Assembly: GCA_030263455.1 (NCBI GenBank)
Contig: SZOZ01000011.1
Location: forward strand, 124,001 to 188,000
From: Synechococcales cyanobacterium CNB
GTDB lineage: Bacteria; Planctomycetota; Phycisphaerae; Phycisphaerales; UBA1924
Direction: 5' to 3'
Length of the DNA stretch: 64,000 nucleotides
The position numbers and the translations under genes were made by a program. The notes under the pieces were generated by a model. The model searched no databases. It was not told the DNA's origin and saw nothing but the letters and a program-made list of their open reading frames with translations. Shown here piece by piece: positions 26,033 through 34,900 of the stretch (the stretch's first letter is position 1; each line of letters starts with the position of its first letter).

Positions 26033-26968
26033 ATGCACATTCTTGACGCCTTTGAAAGCCAGCGGACGACCTTCTCGTTCGAGTTCTTCCCGCCGCGGAC
26101 TGCCGAGGCGGCGGACGACCTCTTCCGCAACATCGCGGACCTGGAGGCCCTCCGACCGACGTTTGTGAGCGTGACATACGGGGCCGGAGGCGGGTCCGCC
26201 CGCGACCTGACCGAGAACCTCGTCGTCAGGCTGAAGGACGAGACCGGCCTGAACCCCATGCCGCACCTCACGTGCGTGGGTCTCGACGAGGGCCGCGTGC
26301 GGGCCATGCTGGAGAGATACGCCGCGCACGGCATTTCGAACATCCTCGCCCTGCGAGGCGACCACCCCAACGGCACGCCCGCTGGGAGCGGGGCCTTTCG
26401 CTACGCCGCCGAACTGGTCGCGTGCATCAAGCGGTTCAACGAGAGCCGTGCACACCGCGACCCGCGCGGGTTCGGGATCGCCGTCGCGGGCTTCCCGGAA
26501 GGACACCCCGAGACGCCGAACCGCCTGCTCGAGTTGGATTACCTCAAGGCGAAGGTTGACGCGGGCGCGGACTACGTCATCACGCAACTCTTCTTCGACA
26601 ATCGCGACTTCTACGACTTCCGCGACCGCTGCCTGCTCGCCGGCATCCGGGTGCCGATCATCGCCGGCATCATGCCCATTACATCGGTCGGCGGCATGAA
26701 GCGGATGGCGGAACTCGCGCTGGGCTCACGGTTCCCGGCCCCGCTCATTCGCGCGATCAACCGCACCGGGGGCGATCCCGAGGCCGTGAAACGCGTCGGC
26801 GTCCACTGGGCGACCGAGCAGTGCCGCGACCTTCTGGACCACAACGTCGCGGGCATCCACTTCTACACCCTGAACAAGTCCCGCGCCACCCGCGACATCT
26901 ACGCGACCCTCGGCGTCAAGGACTCGGACGCGCTGCGCCAGAACGGCGACACACCGCCGGGAACTTGA
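26033..26968 (+). CDS. metF: Methylenetetrahydrofolate reductase
   Basis: MetF reduces 5,10-methylene-THF to 5-methyl-THF with FAD, feeding methyl groups to methionine synthesis. The 311-residue protein starts with the family's Phe-Ser-Phe-Glu-Phe-Phe-Pro-Pro-Arg motif at about 14-22. A Thr-Tyr-Gly-Ala-Gly-Gly FAD-site block follows at about 48-53, then Leu-Arg-Gly-Asp at 108-111, Gly-Tyr/Phe-Pro-Glu-Gly-His-Pro, and Ile-Thr-Gln-Leu-Phe-Phe-Asp. Length is normal for a bacterial single-domain enzyme. With ahcY and the SahR-like regulator 3.4 kb away it forms a loose SAM/methionine-cycle group, though the intervening genes are unrelated. Confidence 0.95.
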   Translation: MHILDAFESQRTTFSFEFFPPRTAEAADDLFRNIADLEALRPTFVSVTYGAGGGSARDLTENLVVRLKDETGLNPMPHLTCVGLDEGRVRAMLERYAAHGISNILALRGDHPNGTPAGSGAFRYAAELVACIKRFNESRAHRDPRGFGIAVAGFPEGHPETPNRLLELDYLKAKVDAGADYVITQLFFDNRDFYDFRDRCLLAGIRVPIIAGIMPITSVGGMKRMAELALGSRFPAPLIRAINRTGGDPEAVKRVGVHWATEQCRDLLDHNVAGIHFYTLNKSRATRDIYATLGVKDSDALRQNGDTPPGT

Positions 26969-26989
26969 ACCGACACGGGCAGGATGCGC

Positions 26990-28198
26990 CTACACCGGCA
27001 CCGCTTCCGCTTGCGGCATGACCGCTGCGGCGGCGTGCTCGCGCAGCATCGCATCGACGTGCTCGAGGGTGACGTTCCCGGCGTCCGCAGCGGTCTTGAT
27101 GCGGGCGGTGATCGATCGGGCGTCCTCATCGGTCAAGGACAGGCCGATCTGCTCCGCTCTCGCCCGCACGGCGTTCCAGCCGGTCAGGCGGTGGGCGACG
27201 TGGACGTAGCGCGACAGGCCGAAGTCCTCGGGTCGCAGCGCCTCGTACGCGCTGGGGTCGTTCAGGACGGCCTTGGCGTGGATGCCCGCCTTGTGCGTGA
27301 ACGCCGAGAACCCCGTGACGCAACTGTTGAACGGCACGTCGATGCCCACCAGCCTGGCGACAGCATGATCGAGGTCGTGCAGCAGGGGCAGACGGTAGCG
27401 TGCGCGCACGCCCTCGGGGTCGTCGCAGTACATGCGGGCGATGAACCCGCTCAGCGGGGTGATCCCGTTGCGCTCGCCGATACCGAGGACGGTGGTGTCC
27501 ACGTGCGTCGCCCCTGCGCGTACCGCCGTCCATGAGTTCGCGACCGCGCACCCGGTGTCGTTGTGCCCGTGGAACTCAACGCCGACGCCCGGACCGACGA
27601 CGCCGCGCACGGCACGCACCACCTGTTCGACCATCAACGGCGTGGCGATCCCCACGGTGTCCGCGATGCCGACACGGTGCACGCCCAGGGCGGCAACGGC
27701 CTCGTAGACGCGCAGCAGGTCCGGCAGCTCGCTCCGGAAACTATCCTCGGTGCTGAAGCGCACCTCGACGCCCGCCTCGACAGCGATCGGGATGACATCG
27801 CTTGCGAGGGCGACGATCTCGTCGATGCTCTTGCCGTGGCCGAACCGGCGCAGGTGCGAGGAGGTGCCGATGACGACGTCCACGCCCGCCACGCCGGTCC
27901 GGATCGCCAGGCGAACGTCCTCGGGGTGGCAGCGGGTGTGCGTGAGCACCTTCGACCGAAGGCCGAGCGAGGCGATTGTCTCGCAGTCCTCGCGGCTGCG
28001 CGGCGAGGCAGCGGGGCTGGTCAACTCCAGGTAGTCCGCGCCGAAGGCGTCGAGCATCGTCGCAAGACGGATCTTCTGCCCGGTCGTGAAGAAGGCGTTG
28101 GCGAACTGTTCCCCCTCGCGCAGCGTGGATTCGATGACGTGCCAAGATCGGCAGGCGGACGGGGCGGCAGCGGGCGTGCCGTTGGAACGCGCGGTCAT
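26990..28198 (-). CDS. Homocitrate synthase
   Basis: This enzyme condenses acetyl-CoA and 2-oxoglutarate to homocitrate, the first step of the alpha-aminoadipate lysine route. The 402-residue product belongs to the DRE-TIM metallolyase family. It has Glu-Ser-Thr-Leu-Arg-Glu-Gly-Glu-Gln near residue 22-30, a His-Gly-His-Asn/Asp-Thr-Gly metal-binding block at about 205-211 and a long C-terminal regulatory domain. Being last in a lysW-X-Y-Z-K operon identifies it as homocitrate synthase rather than 2-isopropylmalate synthase. The start at 28198 overlaps the lysK stop (ATGA). The longer reading to 28345 is inside lysK. Confidence 0.88.
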   Translation of the reverse strand: MTARSNGTPAAAPSACRSWHVIESTLREGEQFANAFFTTGQKIRLATMLDAFGADYLELTSPAASPRSREDCETIASLGLRSKVLTHTRCHPEDVRLAIRTGVAGVDVVIGTSSHLRRFGHGKSIDEIVALASDVIPIAVEAGVEVRFSTEDSFRSELPDLLRVYEAVAALGVHRVGIADTVGIATPLMVEQVVRAVRGVVGPGVGVEFHGHNDTGCAVANSWTAVRAGATHVDTTVLGIGERNGITPLSGFIARMYCDDPEGVRARYRLPLLHDLDHAVARLVGIDVPFNSCVTGFSAFTHKAGIHAKAVLNDPSAYEALRPEDFGLSRYVHVAHRLTGWNAVRARAEQIGLSLTDEDARSITARIKTAADAGNVTLEHVDAMLREHAAAAVMPQAEAVPV

Positions 28199-29286
28199 GC
28201 GGGAACTCCGGTGATCTCGCCCGCGAGCGCGGGGAGCGCGTGCGTCAGGACTCGGATCGAACGCACAAACGCGTTGATCTCGACGTGCTCGTCGGGTGTG
28301 TGGTCGAGACCACTGTCGCCCGGGCCGTACGCGGCAATCGGGCATCGCCAGGACGGCGCGACCACGTTCATGTCGGAAGTACCGGTCTTCAGCAACAGGC
28401 GAGGACGCGAACCGAGGGCACGAATGCCGGCGTTCAGTGCCCGGACGAGCACGGATCCACGGTCGGCAACCACCGCCCGCTCACGCCCGACGAACTCGAC
28501 GGTCGCTTCGCGGGCATGTCGCGTGCAGACCTCCTCCAACCGCTCCGGCTCCAGGCCGGGCGGCAGGCGGAAGCCCGCGACGACCTCGACGCGGTCCGCA
28601 AGCCCGTCATGGTTCGTTGAGAGCGAACGAACGTTCGCCTGCAACGACTCGAAAGGGGACGACCCGCCGGGCCAGAGCCTGCGGCAGTCGTCCAGCACGC
28701 CCTGCCACCACATGATGCCCTCGTCCGCAGCACTGGGCGCAGGACCGGCGGTGTGCGCTGACGAGCGCACAAGCGAGTAACGAACGACCAGGCGACCCTT
28801 GTAGCCGATGGTCACGCCGTCCGTCCCGCTCGGCTCGCCGATGATGCAGGCAGCGGGCGAGTAGCGGTCGATCACGGCCCGAGCGCCGCGCGAGGTCGGT
28901 GTCTCCTCCTCGACCGCGCCGATGACGACGAGCCGTGCGCCCTCCGGCATCTCGACCCGTGATGCCGCTGCCACGAACGCCGCGAGCGGCCCCTTCGCAT
29001 CCACCGATCCTCGCCCGTAGAGCCTGCCGCCATCCTCACGCACCGGCACATCGCCAGGCACGGTGTCCATGTGGCCGAGCAGGACGACGTCGGTCGTATC
29101 GGGCTGCGATCGGGTCGGATCGCCGGACGTTGCGCCGATGGCATTCCCGGCATGGTCGATCACCGCGTTCAATCCGGCGTGGTGCATCGCATCGACGAGT
29201 AGCGCGGCGAGGGCGGCCTCGTCGCCCGACACGCTCGGCGTGCTCACCATGCTCCGCAGCAGATCGATCGCATCGCGGTCGGTCAT
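28195..29286 (-). CDS. lysK: [LysW]-lysine hydrolase
   Basis: LysK is a zinc-dependent M20-type peptidase that releases lysine from the LysW carrier at the end of the pathway. In this 363-residue protein the metal ligands appear as Gly-His-Met-Asp-Thr-Val at 70-75, Gly-Arg-Gly-Ser-Val-Asp-Ala-Lys at about 91-98, and Glu-Glu-Glu-Thr at about 127-130. The dimerisation domain lies in the middle. The family also contains ArgE/DapE-type enzymes, but the operon context points to LysK. Both ends overlap neighbours by four bases (ATGA). Confidence 0.9.
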   Translation of the reverse strand: MTDRDAIDLLRSMVSTPSVSGDEAALAALLVDAMHHAGLNAVIDHAGNAIGATSGDPTRSQPDTTDVVLLGHMDTVPGDVPVREDGGRLYGRGSVDAKGPLAAFVAAASRVEMPEGARLVVIGAVEEETPTSRGARAVIDRYSPAACIIGEPSGTDGVTIGYKGRLVVRYSLVRSSAHTAGPAPSAADEGIMWWQGVLDDCRRLWPGGSSPFESLQANVRSLSTNHDGLADRVEVVAGFRLPPGLEPERLEEVCTRHAREATVEFVGRERAVVADRGSVLVRALNAGIRALGSRPRLLLKTGTSDMNVVAPSWRCPIAAYGPGDSGLDHTPDEHVEINAFVRSIRVLTHALPALAGEITGVPA

Positions 29287-30086
29287 TGGAACACCGTTCC
29301 CGCGCCTGAGAGCGCGCGGCTGATCGGGTCGCGTGCCCGGGCGTCGCCGATCACGACCCGACCGACGCCGGCGCAGAGCGCCTCGCCCGCGCCGAGCACC
29401 TTCTTCTTCATGCGCCCCTGCGCCCACTCGACCGCGTCGTCCAGCGCGGCGCGTGACACGCGCGGGACCAGCGACGATTCGTCCGGGAAGCGGCGGAGCA
29501 GCCCGGGCACGTTCGAGAGCAGCAGCAGCTCCTCCGCGCCGAGCGCGGCTGCCGTCTGAGCAGCTGCACGATCCGCGTCCACGTTGATCGGCTCATGCTC
29601 GACGCTGATGGCAGGCGGCGAGATGACCGGCGTGCAGCCCGCATCCATCAGCGTTCGGAGCAGCCCGACGTTGATTCGCTCGACCGTGCCCGTGTAGTCG
29701 TCGCGCACGATGACGACGCGGCCGTTCTCGACCGACCGCACCGCCGCCTTGCGGGCGCCCTCCCACAGCCGGCCGTCCATGCCGGATAGCCCTACGGCGT
29801 TCACCGCCCTCGCCTGCAGCCGCTGGACGATCCGCTGATTCATCACGCCCCGGCACGCCATCTGGAAGATGCCGAGCGTTTCGCGGTCCGTGCGCCGGCT
29901 CGTGTGCCCCGAGGGAGATGTGATGAACCTCGGCGGGCATCCCAACCGCTCGGCGAGCGTGTTTGTCGCGTCCGAACCGCCATGAACGATCACGAGCCGA
30001 CGACTCTCATGCACCAAGCGAGCGGCGTCGTCGCACACCGCGTCGAGGTCCACGCCCGGGCTTCCGCCGATCTTCACAACGATCAT
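29283..30086 (-). CDS. lysZ: [LysW]-aminoadipate kinase
   Basis: LysZ phosphorylates the LysW-bound alpha-aminoadipate. The 267-residue protein is in the amino acid kinase family (N-acetylglutamate kinase type). Val-Val-Lys-Ile-Gly-Gly-Ser lies at the N-terminus and Ile-Val-His-Gly-Gly-Ser at about 34-39, with further Asp/Asn ATP-site blocks near 155-175. Two ATG starts are possible. The one at 30086 has GGAGG five bases upstream and gives the expected N-terminus. The one at 30101 overlaps the lysY stop as ATGA but lacks a ribosome site, so 30086 was chosen. The 3' end overlaps lysK. Confidence 0.88.
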   Translation of the reverse strand: MIVVKIGGSPGVDLDAVCDDAARLVHESRRLVIVHGGSDATNTLAERLGCPPRFITSPSGHTSRRTDRETLGIFQMACRGVMNQRIVQRLQARAVNAVGLSGMDGRLWEGARKAAVRSVENGRVVIVRDDYTGTVERINVGLLRTLMDAGCTPVISPPAISVEHEPINVDADRAAAQTAAALGAEELLLLSNVPGLLRRFPDESSLVPRVSRAALDDAVEWAQGRMKKKVLGAGEALCAGVGRVVIGDARARDPISRALSGAGTVFQ

Positions 30087-30097
30087 GCGTTCCTCCG

Positions 30098-31135
30098 TCA
30101 TGCCGGGTGAAGTCCTGTGAAGGTGAGGCCCGCAGTTTCGTCGAAGCCGCACATGAGGTTCATGCATTGCACGGCGGACCCCGCAGCGCCCTTCATCAGG
30201 TTGTCGATCGCGGAGACGACGACGATGCGATCCGAGTGGGGGTCGCGCTCGAAGCCGACGTCAGCGTAGTTCGTGCCCGCGAGGATTCGAGGCTCGGGCA
30301 GGCGGTAGATGCTCGCTCGGTCCTTCACGATTCGGACGAACGGTTCACCGGCGTACCGCTCGCGGAAGAGCGACCACAGCTCGCGCTCGTCCAGCCGGCG
30401 GGTCGGGAAGACGTGGGCGGTGCAGAGCACGCCGCGCACCATCTCGACCGCGGTCATCGAGACATGGAGGTCGAAGTCGCCGAGTTCCTGCTGAACTTCG
30501 GCCGCGTGCCGGTGTCCGGTGGGTGCGTAGGAGCGAACCGCGCCCGCCCGCTCCGGGTGGTGGCTCGCCGGGGTGACGGCGTTGCCCGCCTCAGACGAGC
30601 CGACCTTCACGTCGCAGACCACCGACCGGATCAAGCCCTTCGCCGCCAGCGGAAGCAGGGCGAGGTTCATCGCCGTTGCGTTGCACCCGACGCCGCTGAC
30701 CAGCCGTGCCCCGCGGATGCGATCCCGGTGCAGTTCCGGCAGGCCGTAGACGAAGCGGTCAAGCCACGCCGGTGCGTGGTGCGGCTCGCCGTACCACTGC
30801 TGGTACGCCGCTGCGTCGCGGAGCCGGAAGTCGGCCGAGAGGTCGATGATGCGCGGCGCGAGAGCGGCATAGCGGTCGATGGCAGCCGCCGCCTCGCCGT
30901 GCGGCAGACACAGGAAGAGCACGTCGCAGGCTTCGAGGGCGTCCGGCGGGACAAACTGGAGCGTCGTGCGGCCGCGGAGGTTCGGATGCACGCTGTGAAC
31001 GAACACGCCGGTTTTCGTCCGCGACGTGACCTGCGCGACCTCGACGCAAGGGTGATCGAGCAGGAGGCGAAGCGCCTCGCCACCGCCGTAGCCGGACCCG
31101 CCTACGATCGACGCCCTGAGCCGCCGCCCGCTCAT
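30098..31135 (-). CDS. lysY: [LysW]-aminoadipyl-phosphate reductase
   Basis: LysY reduces the acyl phosphate on LysW to a semialdehyde with NADPH. The 345-residue protein is an ArgC-type enzyme. It has an N-terminal Gly-Gly-Ser-Gly-Tyr-Gly-Gly-Gly-Glu Rossmann loop, the catalytic Cys in Ser-Gly-Val-Gly-Cys-Asn-Ala-Thr near residue 150, and a Tyr-Ala-Pro-Thr-Gly-His-Arg-His block. ArgC of arginine synthesis is hard to separate by eye, but the LysW-LysX-LysZ operon makes LysY the better call. It overlaps lysX upstream by four bases. Confidence 0.88.
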   Translation of the reverse strand: MSGRRLRASIVGGSGYGGGEALRLLLDHPCVEVAQVTSRTKTGVFVHSVHPNLRGRTTLQFVPPDALEACDVLFLCLPHGEAAAAIDRYAALAPRIIDLSADFRLRDAAAYQQWYGEPHHAPAWLDRFVYGLPELHRDRIRGARLVSGVGCNATAMNLALLPLAAKGLIRSVVCDVKVGSSEAGNAVTPASHHPERAGAVRSYAPTGHRHAAEVQQELGDFDLHVSMTAVEMVRGVLCTAHVFPTRRLDERELWSLFRERYAGEPFVRIVKDRASIYRLPEPRILAGTNYADVGFERDPHSDRIVVVSAIDNLMKGAAGSAVQCMNLMCGFDETAGLTFTGLHPA

Positions 31136-32016
31136 GCGGCCCCCTGCGCGATCGCTTCCGCGGCGTGCCTGCCGGCCACCACGTCCGTGACGAAGTCCAC
31201 GATGCGGGCGGGGATGTCCACGCCGGTAGGCTCGATGCTGTTGCGGAACTCCATGGTGTGATTGACCTCGCTGACGAGCAGCCCGCGTTCGGGGCATTCG
31301 AGCAGATCGATGGCGAGCACACCGCCGCCGACCGCCCGCGCTGCCTGCACGCACACACGCTCGACCTCGGGCGTCATGTCCAGCCGCTCTGCCCGGCCGC
31401 CGCGTGCCGTGTTGGTGATCCAGTGCGCGCTGTGCCGGACGATGCCGCAGATGGCCCGGTCGCCCACGACGAACACCCGCAGGTCACGCTGCGGCTTGCG
31501 GACATACTCCTGCACGTAGAAGACCCCGTGCTGCGGTCCGCCGAGTGTGGCCTTGTGCTCGATCACCGCCTCGGCGGCGTCCCGGTCGCTCACGCGGGCC
31601 AGCAGCCGGCCCCACGACCCCACCGTGGGCTTGAGCACGACCGGGTACCCGATCGCCTCGACCGCCTGCAACGCGGATTCGGCATCCACGGCGACCCTGG
31701 TTCGCGGCGATGGCACGCCAGCACGAGCAAGCAGGAGCGTCGTCGCCAGCTTGTCGCCGCAAGCGTCGATCACGCGTGCAGGGTTCACGCAAGGCACGCC
31801 GTAGGATTCGATGATCCGCACCGCCGCCGCGGCCTGCGTCTGGCTGATGCACCGATCGACGACGGCATCGAACCGCGTCCACGACCCCGCGTCGTCGAGA
31901 TCCCAGACCAGGGTGCGAACATCGAGCAGTTCCAGTTCCACGTCGCGGCGCTGCAACTCCTCGATCAGCAGCCGTTCCTCGACTCGCACTCGCGAGTACA
32001 GCAACCCGATTCGCAT
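31132..32016 (-). CDS. lysX: LysW-aminoadipate ligase, ATP-grasp
   Basis: LysX joins alpha-aminoadipate to the C-terminal Glu of LysW with ATP, protecting the amino group. The 294-residue RimK-like ATP-grasp protein shows Lys-Pro-Thr-Val-Gly-Ser-Trp-Gly-Arg at about 128-136, the Thr-Asn-Thr-Ala-Arg-Gly-Gly block, and the metal-site segment Glu-Val-Asn-His-Thr-Met-Glu-Phe-x-Asn. These match LysX rather than RimK. It starts 52 bases after the lysW stop and overlaps lysY by four bases. Confidence 0.9.
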   Translation of the reverse strand: MRIGLLYSRVRVEERLLIEELQRRDVELELLDVRTLVWDLDDAGSWTRFDAVVDRCISQTQAAAAVRIIESYGVPCVNPARVIDACGDKLATTLLLARAGVPSPRTRVAVDAESALQAVEAIGYPVVLKPTVGSWGRLLARVSDRDAAEAVIEHKATLGGPQHGVFYVQEYVRKPQRDLRVFVVGDRAICGIVRHSAHWITNTARGGRAERLDMTPEVERVCVQAARAVGGGVLAIDLLECPERGLLVSEVNHTMEFRNSIEPTGVDIPARIVDFVTDVVAGRHAAEAIAQGAA

Positions 32017-32068
32017 GGACGTTCTCCGAAGAGGCTCGTACTTGGGACCACCTGGCGTTGCCGCGAGG

Positions 32069-32263
32069 TCACTCGCCCCAGTCCTCCTCGACGGTCGGCG
32101 CGAGTTCCAGCTGCAGCGGACTGACGTTCGTCACTTCGAGTTCCGCCGAGCAATCGGTGCAGCGGAGCACCTCGCCTCGGAGCGGGCTGCGGGCAGGGCG
32201 GACCTCCGCGGCGCACTCGGGGCAGGCGGCGACGGTCGTGGCGGTGGCTGTGGGGGGTGTCAT
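32069..32263 (-). CDS. lysW: Amino-group carrier protein LysW
   Basis: LysW is a small carrier to which aminoadipate intermediates are attached for lysine synthesis. The 64-residue product has two zinc-binding pairs, Cys-Pro-Glu-Cys (14-17) and Cys-Thr-Asp-Cys (35-38). The acidic C-terminus ends in the diagnostic Glu-Asp-Trp-Gly-Glu, whose terminal Glu carries the substrate. Compared with Thermus LysW (54 residues) it has about 10 extra N-terminal residues. It is the first confidently assigned gene of the lysine operon. A terminator-like hairpin and a 39-codon ORF lie upstream. Confidence 0.93.
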   Translation of the reverse strand: MTPPTATATTVAACPECAAEVRPARSPLRGEVLRCTDCSAELEVTNVSPLQLELAPTVEEDWGE

Positions 32264-32328
32264 CTGTTGGCTCCTTTCGTTCGTGTCGGGGGGTTTCCGT
32301 GCTTGGATCAGGGTGCAAAAACACCGCA

Positions 32329-32354
32329 GGCCTGTCGGGTGATCCCGCCAGGCC
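32329..32354 (-). terminator. Terminator-like hairpin upstream of lysW (possible attenuator)
   Basis: On the minus strand GGCCTG-x-CGGG-loop(4)-CCCG-x-CAGGCC forms a strong stem with one internal mismatch. It is followed by about eight bases and then five T. It lies between the stop of the 39-codon ORF (32393) and the lysW start (32263). This can end transcription of the short ORF or act as an attenuator of the lysine operon. The stem and T-run are seen directly; strength and regulation are inferred. Confidence 0.6.
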
Positions 32355-32392
32355 CGTGTTCGTCCAGTTTCAGAGCGGATGCCCTGCTGAAG

Positions 32393-32512
32393 TCACGAGC
32401 GCGGCCGGATCACCGGCAGGCCTTTGACTTTCAGCAGTTTCGAGGCGGCAGCGCACAACGCAGGCCCGTTGGCCCCGGCGATTGTCGTGCAGATGGAGTA
32501 CCGCTCGGTCAT
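32393..32512 (-). CDS. Short leader ORF of the lysine operon (39 aa)
   Basis: A 39-codon ORF from ATG 32512 to TGA 32393, too short for normal gene calls. Its codon use is coding-like. In its second half three of six consecutive codons are AAA (Lys), although AAG is favoured in this G+C-rich genome. A hairpin with a T-run follows 39-64 bases downstream, before lysW. Leader peptides rich in the end-product amino acid, followed by an intrinsic terminator, are the textbook layout of transcription attenuation. The predicted peptide also has Cys and Ala residues and could be a small functional protein instead. No Shine-Dalgarno is seen at the best distance, so translation is uncertain. Confidence 0.5.
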   Translation of the reverse strand: MTERYSICTTIAGANGPALCAAASKLLKVKGLPVIRPRS

Positions 32513-32575
32513 GGTGACGGCGTGAACATATCTCCCTCTCCCCGGCTGGTCAAGTCGGGGAAGTGCTTCCCGCCA

Positions 32576-34879
32576 TCAATCGGCAGGTCTGAGGCGGACG
32601 GCTCTGAGATTCATCAGGGCAAGGCCGTCGATGCGAACCGGCCGGACGCGGACCTGGTGAACCCCGGCTTGCTCGACGCCGATCGGCCCCAGGTCGAGAA
32701 TCGCAAACTTCGTCCATGACCCTGTAGGCACGATCCGTCCGTCGGCTCGGCTCTCCCCCACTTGCACGACAAACGCACCGCCAGACCCGGCATCACAGGC
32801 GAACTCGACCTCGACGGAATACCGCCCGGATGGCACTTCCGTGTCCCAGACAACCTCGTCAGCCGGATCGGTCCAGAACCCGATGTTGTCCTTGCCGTGG
32901 CCGACCTCATACTGGGCGTGGACGCCCTCGACGGTCGCATCGCGTGCGTGGAGTACAAGCACGCCGTCCGGACCAGGCCTGACCGGCGCGATCGCCACAT
33001 CCGGCTCGCCCTCGATCTGAAGCACGACGACGGTCACAGGCTGGTCGGACGGCTCCATCGGGAGGTGGATGACAACCCGCTCGCCATCCCGTTCCACGGG
33101 CAAGGGACGGCGGCGAGAATCGGCGTGGAACCAAGCAGCCCCCGCCCGGTTTCGCAGTCCGTCGATCACGAGTCGTCCATCGCCGGGCCAATCGAAGACG
33201 TGCAGGTAGAGTGTTTCGCCCCGGCGTGTACAGCGTCCCCAAGGCAAACGGCGAAAGGGGCTGGCCTGCGTGCCGTAGATCGCCTCGCCGTTGCGATCGA
33301 GCCAGGCGCCCACCGCGTGAAGCCGGTCCACGCTCGGCTGCGGGATCAGTCCCTCAGCGGTCGGGCCGACGTTCAGCAGCAGGTTCCCGCCCTTGCTGGC
33401 GATATCCACGACCATGCGGAGGAGTTCCTCGGCGGACTTCCAGTTCTGGTCGCTGGTCTTGAAGCCCCATGTGTCGTTCATCGTGATGCAGGACTCCCAG
33501 TCCAGCCCCGGCAGCCCTGTCGCCGGCACGGTCTGCTCAGGGGTGGCGAAGTCGCCGACGGTACGGGTCATATCGCCCATGCCCGCGCCGCGCTTGCCGA
33601 CGCGGTTGTTCACGATGACAGAGGGGCTGACGGCCCTGCAGAGGCGTTCGAGTTCGACACCGTGCTCGACGGTCCACTCGGGAATCCACTCGCCGTCGAA
33701 CCACATGACGTCGATGGGTCCGTAGTTGGCGAGCAGCTCCACGACCTGCTTGCGCAGAACGTCGGCGTAGGCGGGGAATCGCTCCCCTCCCGCGTCCTGG
33801 TGGTGCCAGTCCATGATCGAGTGATACCAGCCGACGCGGATGCCCTCGGCGCGGCAGGCGTCCGCGAGTTCACGCATGATGTCCCGCTTGAACGGCGTGG
33901 CGTCGATAACGTCGTACTCGGTGTACGCCGAGTCGAAGAGACAGAAGCCGTCGTGGTGCTTGCTCGTGATGACGAGGTAGCGCATTCCGGCCTCACGCGC
34001 GAGCCGCGCCCACTCACGGGCGTCGAACTTCACGGGGTTGAACCGGGCGGCCAGCGGCTCGTAGTCCTTCGGGCTGATCTGGCCGTGGTACATGATCCAC
34101 TCGCCGACACCGGGCACTTCGCGTCCGTTCCAGACGCCCGCGGGGATCGCGTATAGACCCCAGTGGATGAACATGCCGAAGCGGGCCTCCCGCCACCAGT
34201 CCATGCGGCCCGGCTCGTGAGGGGTTGTGTCCAGTTCGCGGACCCAGACGTTGCGGAACTGCAGGGGCGTGTCATGCGCCTGGAGCTCGACCGGTCCGCT
34301 CGCGGGAACTGGTTTCGTGCGGTCCCAGTAGTTTTCGAGCGTCGTGTCGTTCACGACGAGCACGCCGTTGAGGAATACCGTCACTCGATCGCCGAGGACG
34401 ATGATGCGGAACTCGTTCCACTCGCCGGGCGGACGATCGGCGACCGTGATCGGCCCTGACGGCTCGCGCTGGTTGTTGTAGAGGCCACCCGAGCCGATCG
34501 GGTTGTCCCATATCTGCACCTGCGGGCATCCCCGGATGTAGATGCCGCTGTCCCCGCCGGGTTCGATGCGCCATTCCAGACGCAGTTCGAAGTCGCCGAA
34601 CGACTCGACTGTCTGGAGGCTCGTCCAGCCCTTGTCGAAATGAAGGACACCGTCGCGCACGGTCCAGTGCGTCCGAGCGGCCTCGTTCGCAGCGGCCTGT
34701 GCCTCGGCATGCTTGTCATCGCTCATCGCGGCGACGGCTGGCGGATCACCCGCAAGCCCCTGCCACCCGGAAAGATCGCGACCATTGAACAACGACCGGA
34801 ACCCGGGCGGCGGGCTGACCGTCGCGGATGCCACGGACGCGAGTGCGACGAGTGAGATGAGGGCGATGAGCGTGCGCAT
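32576..34879 (-). CDS. DUF1080-GH29 alpha-L-fucosidase fusion, secreted
   Basis: A 767-residue secreted enzyme with a signal peptide (about 1-19). Residues 25-215 are a DUF1080 (3-keto-disaccharide hydrolase-type concanavalin fold) domain opening with Phe-Asn-Gly-Arg-Asp-Leu-Ser-Gly-Trp. Residues about 228-590 are a GH29 alpha-L-fucosidase with Phe-Gly-Met-Phe-Ile-His-Trp-Gly, Lys-His-His-Asp-Gly-Phe, and nucleophile Asp395 in Met-Trp-Phe-Asp-Gly-Glu. A C-terminal beta-rich domain (about 590-767) resembles carbohydrate-binding modules. Standard GH29 enzymes lack the N-terminal DUF1080 part. Fusing the two suggests stepwise attack on a fucosylated, 3-oxidised glycan. It lies upstream of the lysine operon leader but is separate in function. 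Confidence 0.85.
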   Translation of the reverse strand: MRTLIALISLVALASVASATVSPPPGFRSLFNGRDLSGWQGLAGDPPAVAAMSDDKHAEAQAAANEAARTHWTVRDGVLHFDKGWTSLQTVESFGDFELRLEWRIEPGGDSGIYIRGCPQVQIWDNPIGSGGLYNNQREPSGPITVADRPPGEWNEFRIIVLGDRVTVFLNGVLVVNDTTLENYWDRTKPVPASGPVELQAHDTPLQFRNVWVRELDTTPHEPGRMDWWREARFGMFIHWGLYAIPAGVWNGREVPGVGEWIMYHGQISPKDYEPLAARFNPVKFDAREWARLAREAGMRYLVITSKHHDGFCLFDSAYTEYDVIDATPFKRDIMRELADACRAEGIRVGWYHSIMDWHHQDAGGERFPAYADVLRKQVVELLANYGPIDVMWFDGEWIPEWTVEHGVELERLCRAVSPSVIVNNRVGKRGAGMGDMTRTVGDFATPEQTVPATGLPGLDWESCITMNDTWGFKTSDQNWKSAEELLRMVVDIASKGGNLLLNVGPTAEGLIPQPSVDRLHAVGAWLDRNGEAIYGTQASPFRRLPWGRCTRRGETLYLHVFDWPGDGRLVIDGLRNRAGAAWFHADSRRRPLPVERDGERVVIHLPMEPSDQPVTVVVLQIEGEPDVAIAPVRPGPDGVLVLHARDATVEGVHAQYEVGHGKDNIGFWTDPADEVVWDTEVPSGRYSVEVEFACDAGSGGAFVVQVGESRADGRIVPTGSWTKFAILDLGPIGVEQAGVHQVRVRPVRIDGLALMNLRAVRLRPAD

Positions 34880-34900
34880 GTGCGTGGTTCCTGCGTGCGG

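Noticed and set aside
32264-32575. Lysine (L-box) riboswitch upstream of lysW
   Set aside because: The multi-helix lysine riboswitch core was not recognised; the short ORF and hairpin fit a leader-peptide model better.
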